DNA of 64,000 nt from Mycolicibacterium sp. P1-18 (GCF_008329535.1 NZ_NPKR01000007.1:124001-188000), one strand, 5' to 3'; positions 35,176-44,276 are shown, numbered from the stretch's first letter. Made by a program: numbers and translations. The notes: generated by a model not told the origin, from the letters alone.

Positions 35176-37151
35176 AATCGGTTGCCGAGCATGGGAGCCT
35201 TGATGGCGTGACGACTGCGGACGACGAGGGGTTGCGGTCCGAGCCCGCCGTCGCGCCGCCGCCTCGCCGCATCCGGTCGTCGTCGGACATCCTGCGGTTG
35301 CTGCCCTACCTGAAGCCCTACTGGATGCGGTGGACCTCGATGCTGATCGCGGCGCTGCTGAGCCTGGTGGCCACGGTGGCCATTCCCCTGATGACCAGGG
35401 CCGTCATCGACGGTCCGGTGCGGCACCAGGATCAACAGCACCTGTGGACGCTGGGCTCGGCCGCGATGGCCCTGCTGGTCGCCGAGGCGGTGCTGTGGTT
35501 CATCCGCCGCTGGCTGGTCTCGCGCGCCACGATGGGCGTCGAGGCCGACATCCGCAAGGACCTCTACGCCCGGCTGCAGATCCTGCCGATGTCCTTTCAC
35601 GGCCAGTGGCAGTCCGGCCAGTTGCTGTCGCGCGTGATGAACGACCTGAGCACCATCCGCCAGTTCCTGTCGTTCGGGCTGCTGTTCCTGTTGCTCAACG
35701 TCATCCAGATCGTCGTGGTCACGGGAATCCTGCTGGCCATGTACTGGCCGCTGGGTGTGGTCGTGGTCGTCTCGATCGTGCCGATCACCGCCACCGTGCT
35801 GCACTTCCAACGCCAGTTCACCAAGCTGTCGCGCGCCGCGCAGGACCAGTCCGGCAACGTCGCGACCCACGTCGAGGAGCAGGCGCTCGGGGTGCGGGTG
35901 GTCAAGGCGTTCGGCCGCGAGGAGTACGCCTACGAACGGTTCGACCAGCGCGCCACCGCCCTCTACGACACCGAGGTCAGCAAGGTCGGGGTGTCGGCCA
36001 GGTTCTGGACGCTGCTCGAGGCAATCCCCAGCGCCAGCCTGATCGTCGTGCTGGGCCTGGGCGCCTACGCGGCGGGCAGCGGACTGGTCACGATGGGCAC
36101 CCTGGTCGCGTTCATCACGATGATGCTGTCCCTGGTGTGGCCCATCGCCTCGCTGGGCTTCCTGCTGTCGATGACCCAGGAGGCCATGACGGCGGCCAAC
36201 CGCGTCGTCGAGATCTTCGACGCGCCCCGCGAGATCACCGACGGACCGCACCGCGACGTACCCCGCGGCGGCCGCCTGGAACTGGTCGACGTCGGCTTCC
36301 GCTTCCCCGACTCCGACGAGTGGGCGTTGCGCCACGTGAACGTCACCGTCGAACCGGGGGAGACCCTCGCCCTGGTGGGGCCGACGGGTTCGGGCAAGTC
36401 CGTGCTCGTCTCACTGCTCTCGCGCCTCTACGACGTGACCGAGGGCGCGATTCTGGTCGACGGCCACGACATCCGCGAGCTCTCGCTGCCGGCGTTGCGC
36501 AAGGCCGTCGCCACGGCCTTCGAAGACCCCACCCTGTTCTCGATGTCGGTGGCGGAGAACCTCGCGCTGGGCCGTCCCCCCTGCAATCCGGCGACCGAGG
36601 AGCAGATGGCCCAGGCGATCGAGGTGGCCGCCGCCCAGTTCGCCTACGACCTGCCGTTCGGCCTGGACACCCGGATCGGCGAGCAGGGCATGAGCCTGTC
36701 CGGCGGTCAGCGCCAACGACTCTCGCTGGCGCGGGCGCTGCTGGCGGCCCCGTCCATCCTGGTGCTCGACGACACCCTGTCGGCCTTGGACGTCCACACC
36801 GAGGCCGTCGTGACCGAGGCCCTGCGCCGCGTCCTGTCCTCGGTGACCGGCCTGGTCGTGGCCAACCGCGCGTCGACGGTGCTGCTCGCCGACCGCGTCG
36901 CCCTGCTTCAGAGGGTGGCGGGCTCGGGGGCGACCATCTCGCGGGTCGGCACCCACGCCGAGTTGCTGGCGACCGCCCCGGAGTACCGCTACCTGCTGGC
37001 CGCCGACGACGAACTCGAGGACGACCTGGAGCGCGATTGCGACTGGGAGCGAGACGAGGAGCGCAGCCGCCTCGAGCACCTGTACCTGGAGCAGGAAGCC
37101 GACCGCGACGGCGAGCGGGACTATGCGGCGTCGGAAGCGGAGAAGAGATGA
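35172..37151 (+). CDS. ABC exporter half-transporter 2 (degenerate ATP site)
   Basis: 659 residues. Six membrane helices are followed by an ATPase domain with Walker A GPTGSGKSV and an intact signature LSGGQRQRL. Three catalytic positions are altered: Walker B ends LDD instead of LDE, the H-loop reads ANR instead of AHR, and the Q-loop reads FED. The last ~45 residues are a charged Glu/Asp/Arg helix. It is expected to form a heterodimer with the next gene product. ATGA overlaps join it to both neighbours. Confidence 0.88.
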   Translation: MKSVAEHGSLDGVTTADDEGLRSEPAVAPPPRRIRSSSDILRLLPYLKPYWMRWTSMLIAALLSLVATVAIPLMTRAVIDGPVRHQDQQHLWTLGSAAMALLVAEAVLWFIRRWLVSRATMGVEADIRKDLYARLQILPMSFHGQWQSGQLLSRVMNDLSTIRQFLSFGLLFLLLNVIQIVVVTGILLAMYWPLGVVVVVSIVPITATVLHFQRQFTKLSRAAQDQSGNVATHVEEQALGVRVVKAFGREEYAYERFDQRATALYDTEVSKVGVSARFWTLLEAIPSASLIVVLGLGAYAAGSGLVTMGTLVAFITMMLSLVWPIASLGFLLSMTQEAMTAANRVVEIFDAPREITDGPHRDVPRGGRLELVDVGFRFPDSDEWALRHVNVTVEPGETLALVGPTGSGKSVLVSLLSRLYDVTEGAILVDGHDIRELSLPALRKAVATAFEDPTLFSMSVAENLALGRPPCNPATEEQMAQAIEVAAAQFAYDLPFGLDTRIGEQGMSLSGGQRQRLSLARALLAAPSILVLDDTLSALDVHTEAVVTEALRRVLSSVTGLVVANRASTVLLADRVALLQRVAGSGATISRVGTHAELLATAPEYRYLLAADDELEDDLERDCDWERDEERSRLEHLYLEQEADRDGERDYAASEAEKR

Positions 37152-38968
37152 GCACCACCGACTGGCGGGGCCGTGCCGTCTCGAACGACGACGGCGACCT
37201 GCCCATCGACGAGTCCATCTCGCGCCGCCGCGAGGCCCGCACCCTGCTGGGCGGGCTGCTGCGGCCCTACGCCACCACGGTGGCCCTGCTGACCATCGTC
37301 ATCGTCGCGGAGAACGCCGCCCGGTTGTCGGTGCCGCTGCTCGTGCAACGCGGCATCGACCACGGCATTCCGCCGCTGGTCGACGGTGGCTCGGCGCGCG
37401 AATTGATCCTGATCGTCGTGGCCCTGTGCGGCGTGGTGCTGGTGCAGGCCACCAGCCGGATGTTCTTCCTGCGCCGTTCCGGGCGCATCGGTCAGGCGGT
37501 GCTTCTGACCTTGCGCCGCAGGATCTTCCGGCACTTCCAGCGGCTCGACGTCGCGTTCCACGACCGCTACACCTCCGGCCGGGTGGTGGCGCGGTCGACG
37601 AATGACGTCGAGGCCATCCAGGACATGCTGCAGACCGGGTTCGACGGTCTCATCACCGCCGTCCTGACGCTGCTGGGCACGTCGGTGCTGCTGATCGTGC
37701 TCGACGTGAAGCTCGGCCTGATGTGTCTGTGTGCCTTCCCCGTGCTGGTGCTGCTGGTGTGGTGGTTCCGCACCGAGTCGGCGAAGACCTACAAGCTGGT
37801 GCGCGAACGCGCCGCGTTGGTGATCGTGCAGTTCGTCGAGACGATGACGGGCATCAAGGCGGTGCAGGCCTACCGCCGCGAGCCGCGCAACCAGGAGATC
37901 TTCACGGCGGTCGCCGACGACTACAAGAACGTCAACGAGCGCGCGTTCAAACTGCTGGCGGTCTTCATGCCCGCCGTCCGGCTGGTCGGCAACGTCACCA
38001 CCGGCGGGGTGCTGCTCTACGGCGGGTACCGGGTGCTCAACGGGGAGATGACGCTCGGCACGCTGACCGCGTTCCTGCTGTATCTACGGATCTTCTTCGA
38101 GCCCATGCAGGAGATCTCGCAGTTCTTCAACACGTTCCAGTCGGCCGCCGCGGCGCTGGAGAAGATCGCCGGCGTGCTGGCCGAGAAGCCGGGCATCGAA
38201 GATCCCGAGCAGCCGGTCGAACTGGCGACCGTGAAGGGCGACATCGCCTTTCGCGACGTGACGTTCTCCTACGTCCCCGACCGCCCGGTGCTGCCGGACC
38301 TGCGGCTCGAGATCCCGGCGGGCCAGACCGTGGCGCTGGTCGGCACGACCGGCGCGGGCAAGACCACCATCGCCAAGTTGATCGCCAGGTTCTACGACCC
38401 CACCTCGGGTGCGGTCACCCTCGACGGCGTCGACCTGCGCGACCTCGCCCAGGCCGATCTGCGCCAGCACGTCGTGATGGTGACGCAGGAGAACTTCATG
38501 TTCGAGGGCACCATCGCCGACAACATTCGCTTCGGGCGGCCCGACGCGACCGACGCCGAGGTGCGCGAGGCGGCCGAGGCCGTCGGCGTCAGCCGGTTCG
38601 TCGACGCGCTGGTCGACGGCTACGACACCGACGTGGCCAAGCGGGGCGGCCGGCTCTCGGCGGGCCAGCGGCAGCTGATCGCCTTCGCGAGGGCGTTCCT
38701 CGCCGACCCCGCCGTCCTCATCCTCGACGAGGCCACGTCGTCGCTCGACATCCCCAGCGAGCGCCTGGTCCAGCGGGCCCTGGCGACCGTGCTGGCCGAC
38801 CGCACCGCCGTCGTGATCGCCCACCGCCTGTCCACCGTCGAGGTGGCCGACCGCGTGCTGGTCCTCGAACACGGCCGCATCGTCGAGGACGGCGCGCCGG
38901 CCGAGCTGATGCTGGGCGACGGCCGGTACGCGGCGCTGCACCGGGCCTGGGCCGACTCCCTCGTCTGA
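37148..38968 (+). CDS. ABC exporter half-transporter 3 (partner of 2)
   Basis: 606 residues. Walker A GTTGAGKTT, Walker B VLILDEATSSLD and H-loop AHRLSTV are intact, but the signature reads LSAGQ instead of LSGGQ. Paired with gene 2, the working ATP site uses this Walker A/B with the LSGGQ of gene 2, and the altered elements all fall in the second site. This is the known pattern of asymmetric heterodimeric exporters such as TM287/288. The substrate is unknown. Confidence 0.88.
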   Translation: MSTTDWRGRAVSNDDGDLPIDESISRRREARTLLGGLLRPYATTVALLTIVIVAENAARLSVPLLVQRGIDHGIPPLVDGGSARELILIVVALCGVVLVQATSRMFFLRRSGRIGQAVLLTLRRRIFRHFQRLDVAFHDRYTSGRVVARSTNDVEAIQDMLQTGFDGLITAVLTLLGTSVLLIVLDVKLGLMCLCAFPVLVLLVWWFRTESAKTYKLVRERAALVIVQFVETMTGIKAVQAYRREPRNQEIFTAVADDYKNVNERAFKLLAVFMPAVRLVGNVTTGGVLLYGGYRVLNGEMTLGTLTAFLLYLRIFFEPMQEISQFFNTFQSAAAALEKIAGVLAEKPGIEDPEQPVELATVKGDIAFRDVTFSYVPDRPVLPDLRLEIPAGQTVALVGTTGAGKTTIAKLIARFYDPTSGAVTLDGVDLRDLAQADLRQHVVMVTQENFMFEGTIADNIRFGRPDATDAEVREAAEAVGVSRFVDALVDGYDTDVAKRGGRLSAGQRQLIAFARAFLADPAVLILDEATSSLDIPSERLVQRALATVLADRTAVVIAHRLSTVEVADRVLVLEHGRIVEDGAPAELMLGDGRYAALHRAWADSLV

Positions 38969-39009
38969 CACACGCTGCAGGGTGGCCGCGTCGGTGAAAG
39001 AGTTGTCCG

Positions 39010-39441
39010 ATGTCGCGCATCAGCACGCCGACCGTCGCGGGGCGACGGGTGTGTGCCCTGCTCGCGGCGAGCTCCGCGGTGCTGCACGGGGCGATGGTCG
39101 GTGACGTCCGCAGTGCGGTGCTGGCGGTGGTCGTCGTCGGCATGACGGTGGCGTGTCTCTACTGCGCCAAGGAGCTGTGGACGGCGGGATCGCCCCGGGT
39201 CTGGTGCATCGTGGCGGTGATGAACCTGGCCATGGTCGCGGTGCACTGGTCGATGCCGGGGCACCACCACGGTCAGACGGTGAGCGCCGCGCCGGCGGCC
39301 GCCGCCACCTCCACGCTGATGGCGGTGGCGACGAGCATCGCGATCCTGGAGGCCGTCATCGCCACCGTCGTCTTGTGGGTTCAGACGCGCAGCAGGGCCT
39401 CGAGCTTGGCGTTGGCGGCGCGCAACCGCGGCGCGATCTGA
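39010..39441 (+). CDS. Small membrane protein of unknown function
   Basis: 143 residues with four hydrophobic segments (VCALLAASSAVLHGAMVG, AVLAVVVVGMTVACLYCA, VWCIVAVMNLAMVAVHW, STLMAVATSIAILEAVIATV). A HHHG stretch in the loop SMPGHHHGQTV might bind a metal. I do not recognise the family. Its last 61 bases overlap the convergent flavoprotein gene, so the C-terminal ~20 residues may be poorly constrained. Confidence 0.6.
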   Translation: MSRISTPTVAGRRVCALLAASSAVLHGAMVGDVRSAVLAVVVVGMTVACLYCAKELWTAGSPRVWCIVAVMNLAMVAVHWSMPGHHHGQTVSAAPAAAATSTLMAVATSIAILEAVIATVVLWVQTRSRASSLALAARNRGAI

Positions 39442-40766
39442 GCCGCTCCGTCCCGCGCGGCGTCGTCGTCGGTGTTCATGTGGCTCACCACGTTCAGCCG
39501 GGCGCGGTTGAGCCAGTGCATCAGCTCGGGGTCGTCGAACCACGTCAGCTGGTTGTGGTTGAAGTCCAGTGTCATCGTGATCCAGTCGAGGGGCTGCATG
39601 GGATGCTCCACCGGCCGGCAGTAGTCGTTCTTCGTGTCGTCGTCGGCGTCCATCGCCTCGACGCGCGCGATGACGGCGGCGCTGAACGCCGGCTGGCACG
39701 TGCGGACCGATTGCAGGGTGACGCGTCCCGGCGCGAAGACCGGGGTGGCCTCCCGCGTCCCGATCCCGTCCCCGGTGCAGTCGACGTACAGCGCCCCCGG
39801 GTCGACGTCGACGGTGCCGCCGTCGAGGACCATCCGGCCGGGTTCCAGCGCGACGACGCGCCCCATCCGGATCACGTCGGACACCCGCCGTAGCTGCTCG
39901 AGTTCGCCGCGCGAGACGATCGCACACCGGTACATCGTCGGCTCGACCGTGGGGTCGATCCGCTGCAGACAGCCCAGCTTCTCCAACCGGACGTAGAGGT
40001 CGTCGACCGAGGTGGCCTGGGCGATGGCACGGGATTGGGCGCTGAAGTCCGCGAGCACCCGCCGGGCGAACAGCGGGCCGGGCTGCACGGCGGCGCGGTC
40101 GAGCAACCACGAGTCGCGCGGTTTGACCCAGGTCAGCCGGTGCGGTTCGACGCCGTGGCGCAGCAGCCACAGGCAGGCGTCCATGGAGGTCTTGCCGGCG
40201 CCGACGATCACGTAGCGGTCCCGGGCGGGTTGCCGGGGCAGGCCGTTGGGCGCAATGCAGTCGACGCCGGGAGCCACGTCGTAGAGCGGCGGACGCATCG
40301 ACGGCACGACGACGCTGAGATAGGTGGCGTCGACCACCTTGCGCCGGACGACGACGTGGTAGTCCTCACCGCCCAGCGTCCGAAACTGGTTGTCGCCCAG
40401 GTATTCACTCATCGGGAAGTAGGAGACGCGGCCGCTCGGCAGCAGGTGCTGGCGCATCACCTGGTCGTAGTAGGCGCACACCTCGCTGCCGCTGGCGAGC
40501 TCGTAGAAGCCCTCGTTCCAGCCGCCGGCGTCGATCGAGTCGCTGCCCAGCCGGCGCGAGTTCACGCCGTAGTACGCCGAGGGCTGGTGCAGCCGGACGA
40601 ACGGGTAGGCGTTCACCCAGTGCCCGCCGGGCTGGTCGTTGCGGTCGACGAGGACCACGGTCGCGTCGGTCTCGGCGACGAGGGTGTCCACGAATGCCAT
40701 GCCCATGGCGCCCGCGCCGATCACCAGGTAGTCGGCCTCGATGGTCTGCACCGCCGGTTCGGTCAT
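39381..40766 (-). CDS. FAD/NAD(P)-binding oxidoreductase (flavin monooxygenase-like)
   Basis: 461 residues. The N-terminal FAD site is YLVIGAGAMGMAFVDTL, followed by DRNDQPGGHWVNAYPFVRLH. A second Rossmann motif, RYVIVGAGKTSMDACLWLL (near residue 190), should bind NADPH. The two-dinucleotide layout resembles flavin monooxygenases, but the substrate domain is not one I can name. The ATG at 40766 has no clear ribosome site. Its end overlaps the small membrane-protein gene on the other strand. Confidence 0.75.
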   Translation of the reverse strand: MTEPAVQTIEADYLVIGAGAMGMAFVDTLVAETDATVVLVDRNDQPGGHWVNAYPFVRLHQPSAYYGVNSRRLGSDSIDAGGWNEGFYELASGSEVCAYYDQVMRQHLLPSGRVSYFPMSEYLGDNQFRTLGGEDYHVVVRRKVVDATYLSVVVPSMRPPLYDVAPGVDCIAPNGLPRQPARDRYVIVGAGKTSMDACLWLLRHGVEPHRLTWVKPRDSWLLDRAAVQPGPLFARRVLADFSAQSRAIAQATSVDDLYVRLEKLGCLQRIDPTVEPTMYRCAIVSRGELEQLRRVSDVIRMGRVVALEPGRMVLDGGTVDVDPGALYVDCTGDGIGTREATPVFAPGRVTLQSVRTCQPAFSAAVIARVEAMDADDDTKNDYCRPVEHPMQPLDWITMTLDFNHNQLTWFDDPELMHWLNRARLNVVSHMNTDDDAARDGAAQIAPRLRAANAKLEALLRV

Positions 40767-40808
40767 GCCGTCATGGTGCCCGACGGGGTCACCGGTCCGA
40801 CAACCCCG

Positions 40809-41942
40809 TCAGCGGTAGACCAGACCCGACAGGCGCGACGCCAGGGCTTGGGTGACCCACGGGAGGCGTCCGAGGACCTTCAGTGCGGCGTTGCGGGCGG
40901 GGCGTAGCGCGGGCGGCATGGTGGCGAGTCGGGTCAGCCGGTCGGTCAGGGTGATCACCCGCAGGGCGACCGGACGGCGCGCGGCCGCGTACTCGTCGAG
41001 TCGCGTGTCCGGTTCACCGGCCAGCACCGCCGCCAACGCGTCGGCGAGGGCGATGGCGTCCTGGATGCCGAGGTTCATGCCCTGACCGCCGGCCGGGCTG
41101 TGCACGTGGGCGGCGTCGCCGGCGAGCAGGATCCGGCCCTGGCGGTAGGTGTCGGCGACCCGGTGGAGGATCCGGAACCTCGAACCCCAGACGACGTCGG
41201 TCACCGTGATGCCTCCGGGGCCGCGGGCGTCGAGGAGGTGCTGGACGAACGCGGGCGAGGGCACCTCCGGGGCGTCGTCGGCGGGTGCGACGATGCGGAA
41301 CGCGCCGTCGGGCAGGGGGGCGACGACGGTCAGGCCCTCGCTGGCCCAGAACAGCCGGACCTCGTCGGTCGGGGCGTCGCCGCGGAGGTGGGCGTCGGCG
41401 AGGACGAAGGAGTGGTCGTAGGCGCCGCCGGTGAAGCCGATCCCGGCCTGGGTGCGCACGGTGCTGTGCATGCCGTCGGCGCCGACGACGTAGCGGGCGC
41501 GGACGGTGTCGCCGTCGTCGAAGGTCGCCGTCACGCCCGTGGCGTCCTCGGTGACGGTGGCGAGCGCCTTGGGCCGGACGACGTCGCCGCCGAGTTCGCG
41601 CACGCGCTCCAGGAGCAGCCGCTCCGTCGTCGACTGCGGGACCATCAGCGTGAACGGGTGGGCCGTCGGGAGCCCGCTGAAGTCGACCGCGAGCAAGGCT
41701 TTGGCGCCGTCGCGAATGGCGAAGCGCGGCGCCTCGATGCCCTCCTTGAGCAGGCGGCGCGTGACGTCGACGCCCTCGAGAACCTCGAGCGTGCGGGCGT
41801 TGACCGCGGCGGCGCGCGAGGTGTTCGCGGCCTCGGCCTGCCGGTCGACGAGGGTGACGTGCGCACCGTGGACCAGGAGGGCGGCGGCCAGCGTCAGGCC
41901 GGTGGGGCCGGCTCCCACGATCAGGACGTCGGTGTCGGACAT
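40809..41942 (-). CDS. FAD-dependent aromatic hydroxylase-like monooxygenase
   Basis: 377 residues. FAD motifs of the p-hydroxybenzoate hydroxylase class are present: VLIVGAGPTGLTLAAALLVH, ARYVVGADGMHSTVRTQAG (DG motif) and GRILLAGDAAHVHSPAGGQG (GD motif). It should hydroxylate a phenolic or related compound using NAD(P)H. AGGAGC precedes the ATG. It is divergent from a TetR gene, with two palindromic sites in between, so it is probably induced by its substrate through that regulator. Confidence 0.88.
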   Translation of the reverse strand: MSDTDVLIVGAGPTGLTLAAALLVHGAHVTLVDRQAEAANTSRAAAVNARTLEVLEGVDVTRRLLKEGIEAPRFAIRDGAKALLAVDFSGLPTAHPFTLMVPQSTTERLLLERVRELGGDVVRPKALATVTEDATGVTATFDDGDTVRARYVVGADGMHSTVRTQAGIGFTGGAYDHSFVLADAHLRGDAPTDEVRLFWASEGLTVVAPLPDGAFRIVAPADDAPEVPSPAFVQHLLDARGPGGITVTDVVWGSRFRILHRVADTYRQGRILLAGDAAHVHSPAGGQGMNLGIQDAIALADALAAVLAGEPDTRLDEYAAARRPVALRVITLTDRLTRLATMPPALRPARNAALKVLGRLPWVTQALASRLSGLVYR

Positions 41943-41964
41943 GGCTGCTCCTGTGGTCGGACAG

Positions 41965-41984
41965 ATGCCAACGCGTGTTGGCAT
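41965..41984. promoter_or_regulatory. TetR operator, copy 1 (perfect palindrome)
   Basis: Perfect 8-base arms ATGCCAAC and GTTGGCAT around GCGT. It lies 22 bases upstream of the monooxygenase ATG. A related imperfect copy lies 47 bases away beside the TetR start. Binding by the adjacent TetR is inferred from symmetry and position. Confidence 0.75.
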
Positions 41985-42011
41985 TTTTCAGCGTGCGCCG
42001 CGCCGGCGCAA

Positions 42012-42031
42012 AAGTCAACAGGCGTTGGCAT
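42012..42031. promoter_or_regulatory. TetR operator, copy 2 (imperfect)
   Basis: The right arm GTTGGCAT is identical to copy 1; the left arm AAGTCAAC differs at two bases; the centre is AGGC. It abuts TAGAGT (42031-42036), the -10-like hexamer of the TetR gene, so binding would repress the regulator itself. Confidence 0.65.
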
Positions 42032-42043
42032 AGAGTGATCGGC

Positions 42044-42586
42044 ATGGGAGCGAAGGCCGACCAGACCAAGGCCGTCATCCTGGCCGCGGCCAGGGAGCGG
42101 TTCGCCGAATCGGGATACGAGGCCGCCACCATCAGGGCCATCGCGGCCGACGCCAACATCGACCCGTCGATGGTGATGCGCTACTTCGGCACCAAGGACC
42201 AGTTGTTCGCCGCCGCCGCGGAATTCGACCTGCGGTTCCCCGACCTGTCCGACGTCGCGCCCGAGCGCCTCGGCCACGCGCTGGTGTCGCACTTCCTGAC
42301 GCGCTGGGCGGCCGACGACGCCCTGGTGGTGCTGCTGCGCTCGGCGACCACCAATGCCGAAGCCGCCCAACGCATGACCGACATCTTCGCCGGGCAGCTG
42401 CTGCCCGCGATCTCGAAGTTCACTCCCGACGACGCACCGCGGCGGGCCGGGCTCATCGCCACCCAGGTGCTCGGAATGGCGTTGTGCCGCTTCGTGTTGC
42501 GACTACCGCCCGTGGTCGACCTGAGCCACGACGAACTGGTCGACTGGCTCGGCCCCACCCTGCAGCGCTACGCGCTGGGCCCCTAG
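42044..42586 (+). CDS. TetR family regulator divergent from the monooxygenase
   Basis: 180 residues (MGAKADQTKAVILAAARERF). The helix-turn-helix is YEAATIRAIAADANIDPSMV then MRYFGTKDQLFAAAAE. The C-domain resembles TetR_C_17-type ligand domains (TNAEAAQRMTDIFAGQL). TAGAGT 7 bases before the ATG suggests a leaderless mRNA. It probably controls the divergent monooxygenase and itself through the two palindromes between them. Its stop overlaps the stop of the next, convergent gene. Confidence 0.88.
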   Translation: MGAKADQTKAVILAAARERFAESGYEAATIRAIAADANIDPSMVMRYFGTKDQLFAAAAEFDLRFPDLSDVAPERLGHALVSHFLTRWAADDALVVLLRSATTNAEAAQRMTDIFAGQLLPAISKFTPDDAPRRAGLIATQVLGMALCRFVLRLPPVVDLSHDELVDWLGPTLQRYALGP

Positions 42587-43284
42587 GCCTCGATCTCGCC
42601 CGCGATCCGCCGCTCGATGCCGGCCCGGGTCACGGCGGGCAACACGATCAGGCCGTCGAGTTCGCGCTGGGCCTTGAAGTACGCGTTGCGGCGCTCGTCG
42701 GTGGTGGCCGCGGCGTCGGAGGCCACCCGGAGCAGGCGCTGCGCGCGCTCGAGCCGCTCCTGGGCTTCGGCCGAGAAGTCGCTGCGCCGCCTGCGGACCG
42801 CCTCGGCCTCCGCGACGTCGAAGGCGGTCACGTACGCGTGGACGGCGTCGCGGTAGTCGAGCTGGGCGTCCCGGTCGCCCACCAGGTCCTCGGCGTTGGT
42901 CGGGCGCAGCAGATCGGCGCGGCTGCGGGCCCGGTGGAACTCCGCGGTGAGCGGTTCCCGCATGTCGGTCATCAACGGGAAGTCCAGCAGCTTGGCCACG
43001 TCCATCTCGTAGTCCAGCCAGCGTGCGTCCGTGGCGTCGTGGCGCTGCAGCACCTTGGCCACGTCGCGCCGGGCGGCGGCCTCGTCGACCCGGCCCCGAC
43101 CCGACGCCTCCGCCATCGCGACCTTGGCCTGCTGCTTGATGCGGTACCGCTCGAGCCGGCGCTCGGCCCGGCGTTCGTTGGCGGCGGCCACGGCCCTGAC
43201 TCCACCGCCGATCACCCCGCCGAGCGGGAAGATCAGCCACCAGAAGTTGCCGGCGAAGTGCAGCACCGAGTCCACGACTTCCAC
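42583..43284 (-). CDS. Membrane-anchored coiled-coil protein of unknown function
   Basis: 233 residues from GTG. One N-terminal membrane helix (HFAGNFWWLIFPLGGVIGGG) is followed by a long charged helical region rich in Arg, Ala and Glu (ANERRAERRLERYRIKQQAK). I do not assign a function. It lies 10 bases downstream of the cyclodeaminase gene on the same strand, so it may be the last gene of that operon. The exact start is uncertain. Confidence 0.6.
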   Translation of the reverse strand: MEVVDSVLHFAGNFWWLIFPLGGVIGGGVRAVAAANERRAERRLERYRIKQQAKVAMAEASGRGRVDEAAARRDVAKVLQRHDATDARWLDYEMDVAKLLDFPLMTDMREPLTAEFHRARSRADLLRPTNAEDLVGDRDAQLDYRDAVHAYVTAFDVAEAEAVRRRRSDFSAEAQERLERAQRLLRVASDAAATTDERRNAYFKAQRELDGLIVLPAVTRAGIERRIAGEIEA

Positions 43285-43294
43285 AATGCCACCG

Positions 43295-44272
43295 CTAGGC
43301 GCTCAGATCGACCGTCGTCCCCACTCCGCGCTCCGCGGCGTGTGCCATGACCAGTTGGGCCGTGGCCAGGTCCTGCAACCCGATGCCGACGGACTCGAAC
43401 AGCGTGATCTCCTCGTCGGAGGACCGACCCGGGTGGGAGCCGACGACGACGTGGCCGAGTTCGGTGCGCACGTCGTCTTCGCTGATCGCGCCCTCGGCGA
43501 TGGCGAGCAGGACGCCGCCCGACTTCGCCATTGCGGTGTCGTGACCGTCCACGACGACGCGGGAACGCCGCATGGCCTCGGCGTCGACCTCACGATGGTC
43601 CGGCCTCGGTGGCGCACCGACGGCGTTGACGTGCTGACCGGGCCTCAACCAACGCCCGAGCAACACCGGGTCACGGGACGGGGTCAGCGTGCACACCACG
43701 TCGGCGGCGGCGACCACCGCCTCGGCCGACGCCGCCCGTTCGACGGTGATGCCAAGGTTCCCGGTCCGGGCCTCGAACGTCTCGAGCGTGGCGGTGCTCC
43801 TGGTCCAGACGACGATCCTCTCGACGTCCCGCACCGCGGCGATGGCCCGGGCGTGTTCGACGGCCAGGTTGCCGGCGCCGACGAAACCGAGCACCCCCGC
43901 GGCGCGCCGGGCCAGGTGGTCGGTCGCGACGGCGCTGACGGCCGCGGTGCGCATGGCGGTGACGGCGCGGCCGTCGAGAATCGCCAGACACTCGCCGGTC
44001 GTCGCCGAGGTCACCATGATGCTGGAGCGTTGTACGGGCAGTCCCCGGGCGCGATTTGCGGGCAGGTCGCACAGCATCTTAACCGACACCAGCTCGCCGC
44101 CGGCGGCGGTCATGGGGATTGCCGACCCCTCATCGGCAATCCCCATGGCGCGGGGCGCTGGGCTGTGCCAGTCGCCTTGCGCCAACCCCGCGTGCGCCAG
44201 CTCCACCGCCTTGCGCACCTGCTCCCGGTCGAGCATCCCGGTGATCTCCGAGTGCGTCAGGACGAGGACCAC
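43295..44272 (-). CDS. Ornithine cyclodeaminase/mu-crystallin family protein
   Basis: 325 residues from GTG (MVLVLTHSEITGMLDREQVR). Family residues are seen in LVSVKMLCDLPANRARGLP (Lys), GRAVTAMRTAAVSAVATDHL (Arg) and the NAD(P) site AGVLGFVGAGNLAVEHARAI. Members deaminate ornithine, reduce cyclic imines or make unusual amino acids; the substrate here is unknown. It follows the SBP-like gene by 4 bases. An internal perfect hairpin (44111-44147) encodes the segment MGIADEGSAIPM. Confidence 0.85.
   Translation of the reverse strand: MVLVLTHSEITGMLDREQVRKAVELAHAGLAQGDWHSPAPRAMGIADEGSAIPMTAAGGELVSVKMLCDLPANRARGLPVQRSSIMVTSATTGECLAILDGRAVTAMRTAAVSAVATDHLARRAAGVLGFVGAGNLAVEHARAIAAVRDVERIVVWTRSTATLETFEARTGNLGITVERAASAEAVVAAADVVCTLTPSRDPVLLGRWLRPGQHVNAVGAPPRPDHREVDAEAMRRSRVVVDGHDTAMAKSGGVLLAIAEGAISEDDVRTELGHVVVGSHPGRSSDEEITLFESVGIGLQDLATAQLVMAHAAERGVGTTVDLSA
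44111..44147. repeat. Perfect 15-bp inverted repeat inside the cyclodeaminase gene
   Basis: Arms CATGGGGATTGCCGA and TCGGCAATCCCCATG are exactly complementary, with a 7-base loop. It lies in the coding sequence about 125-160 bases after the start codon. Coding constraint alone does not require such symmetry; the mRNA would fold into a very stable stem. Confidence 0.85.
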
Positions 44273-44276
44273 GTGC

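Noticed and set aside
33295..38968. Siderophore importer pair like IrtAB
   Set aside because: No siderophore-interacting FAD domain is fused or adjacent and no iron-related gene or IdeR-like site was seen.
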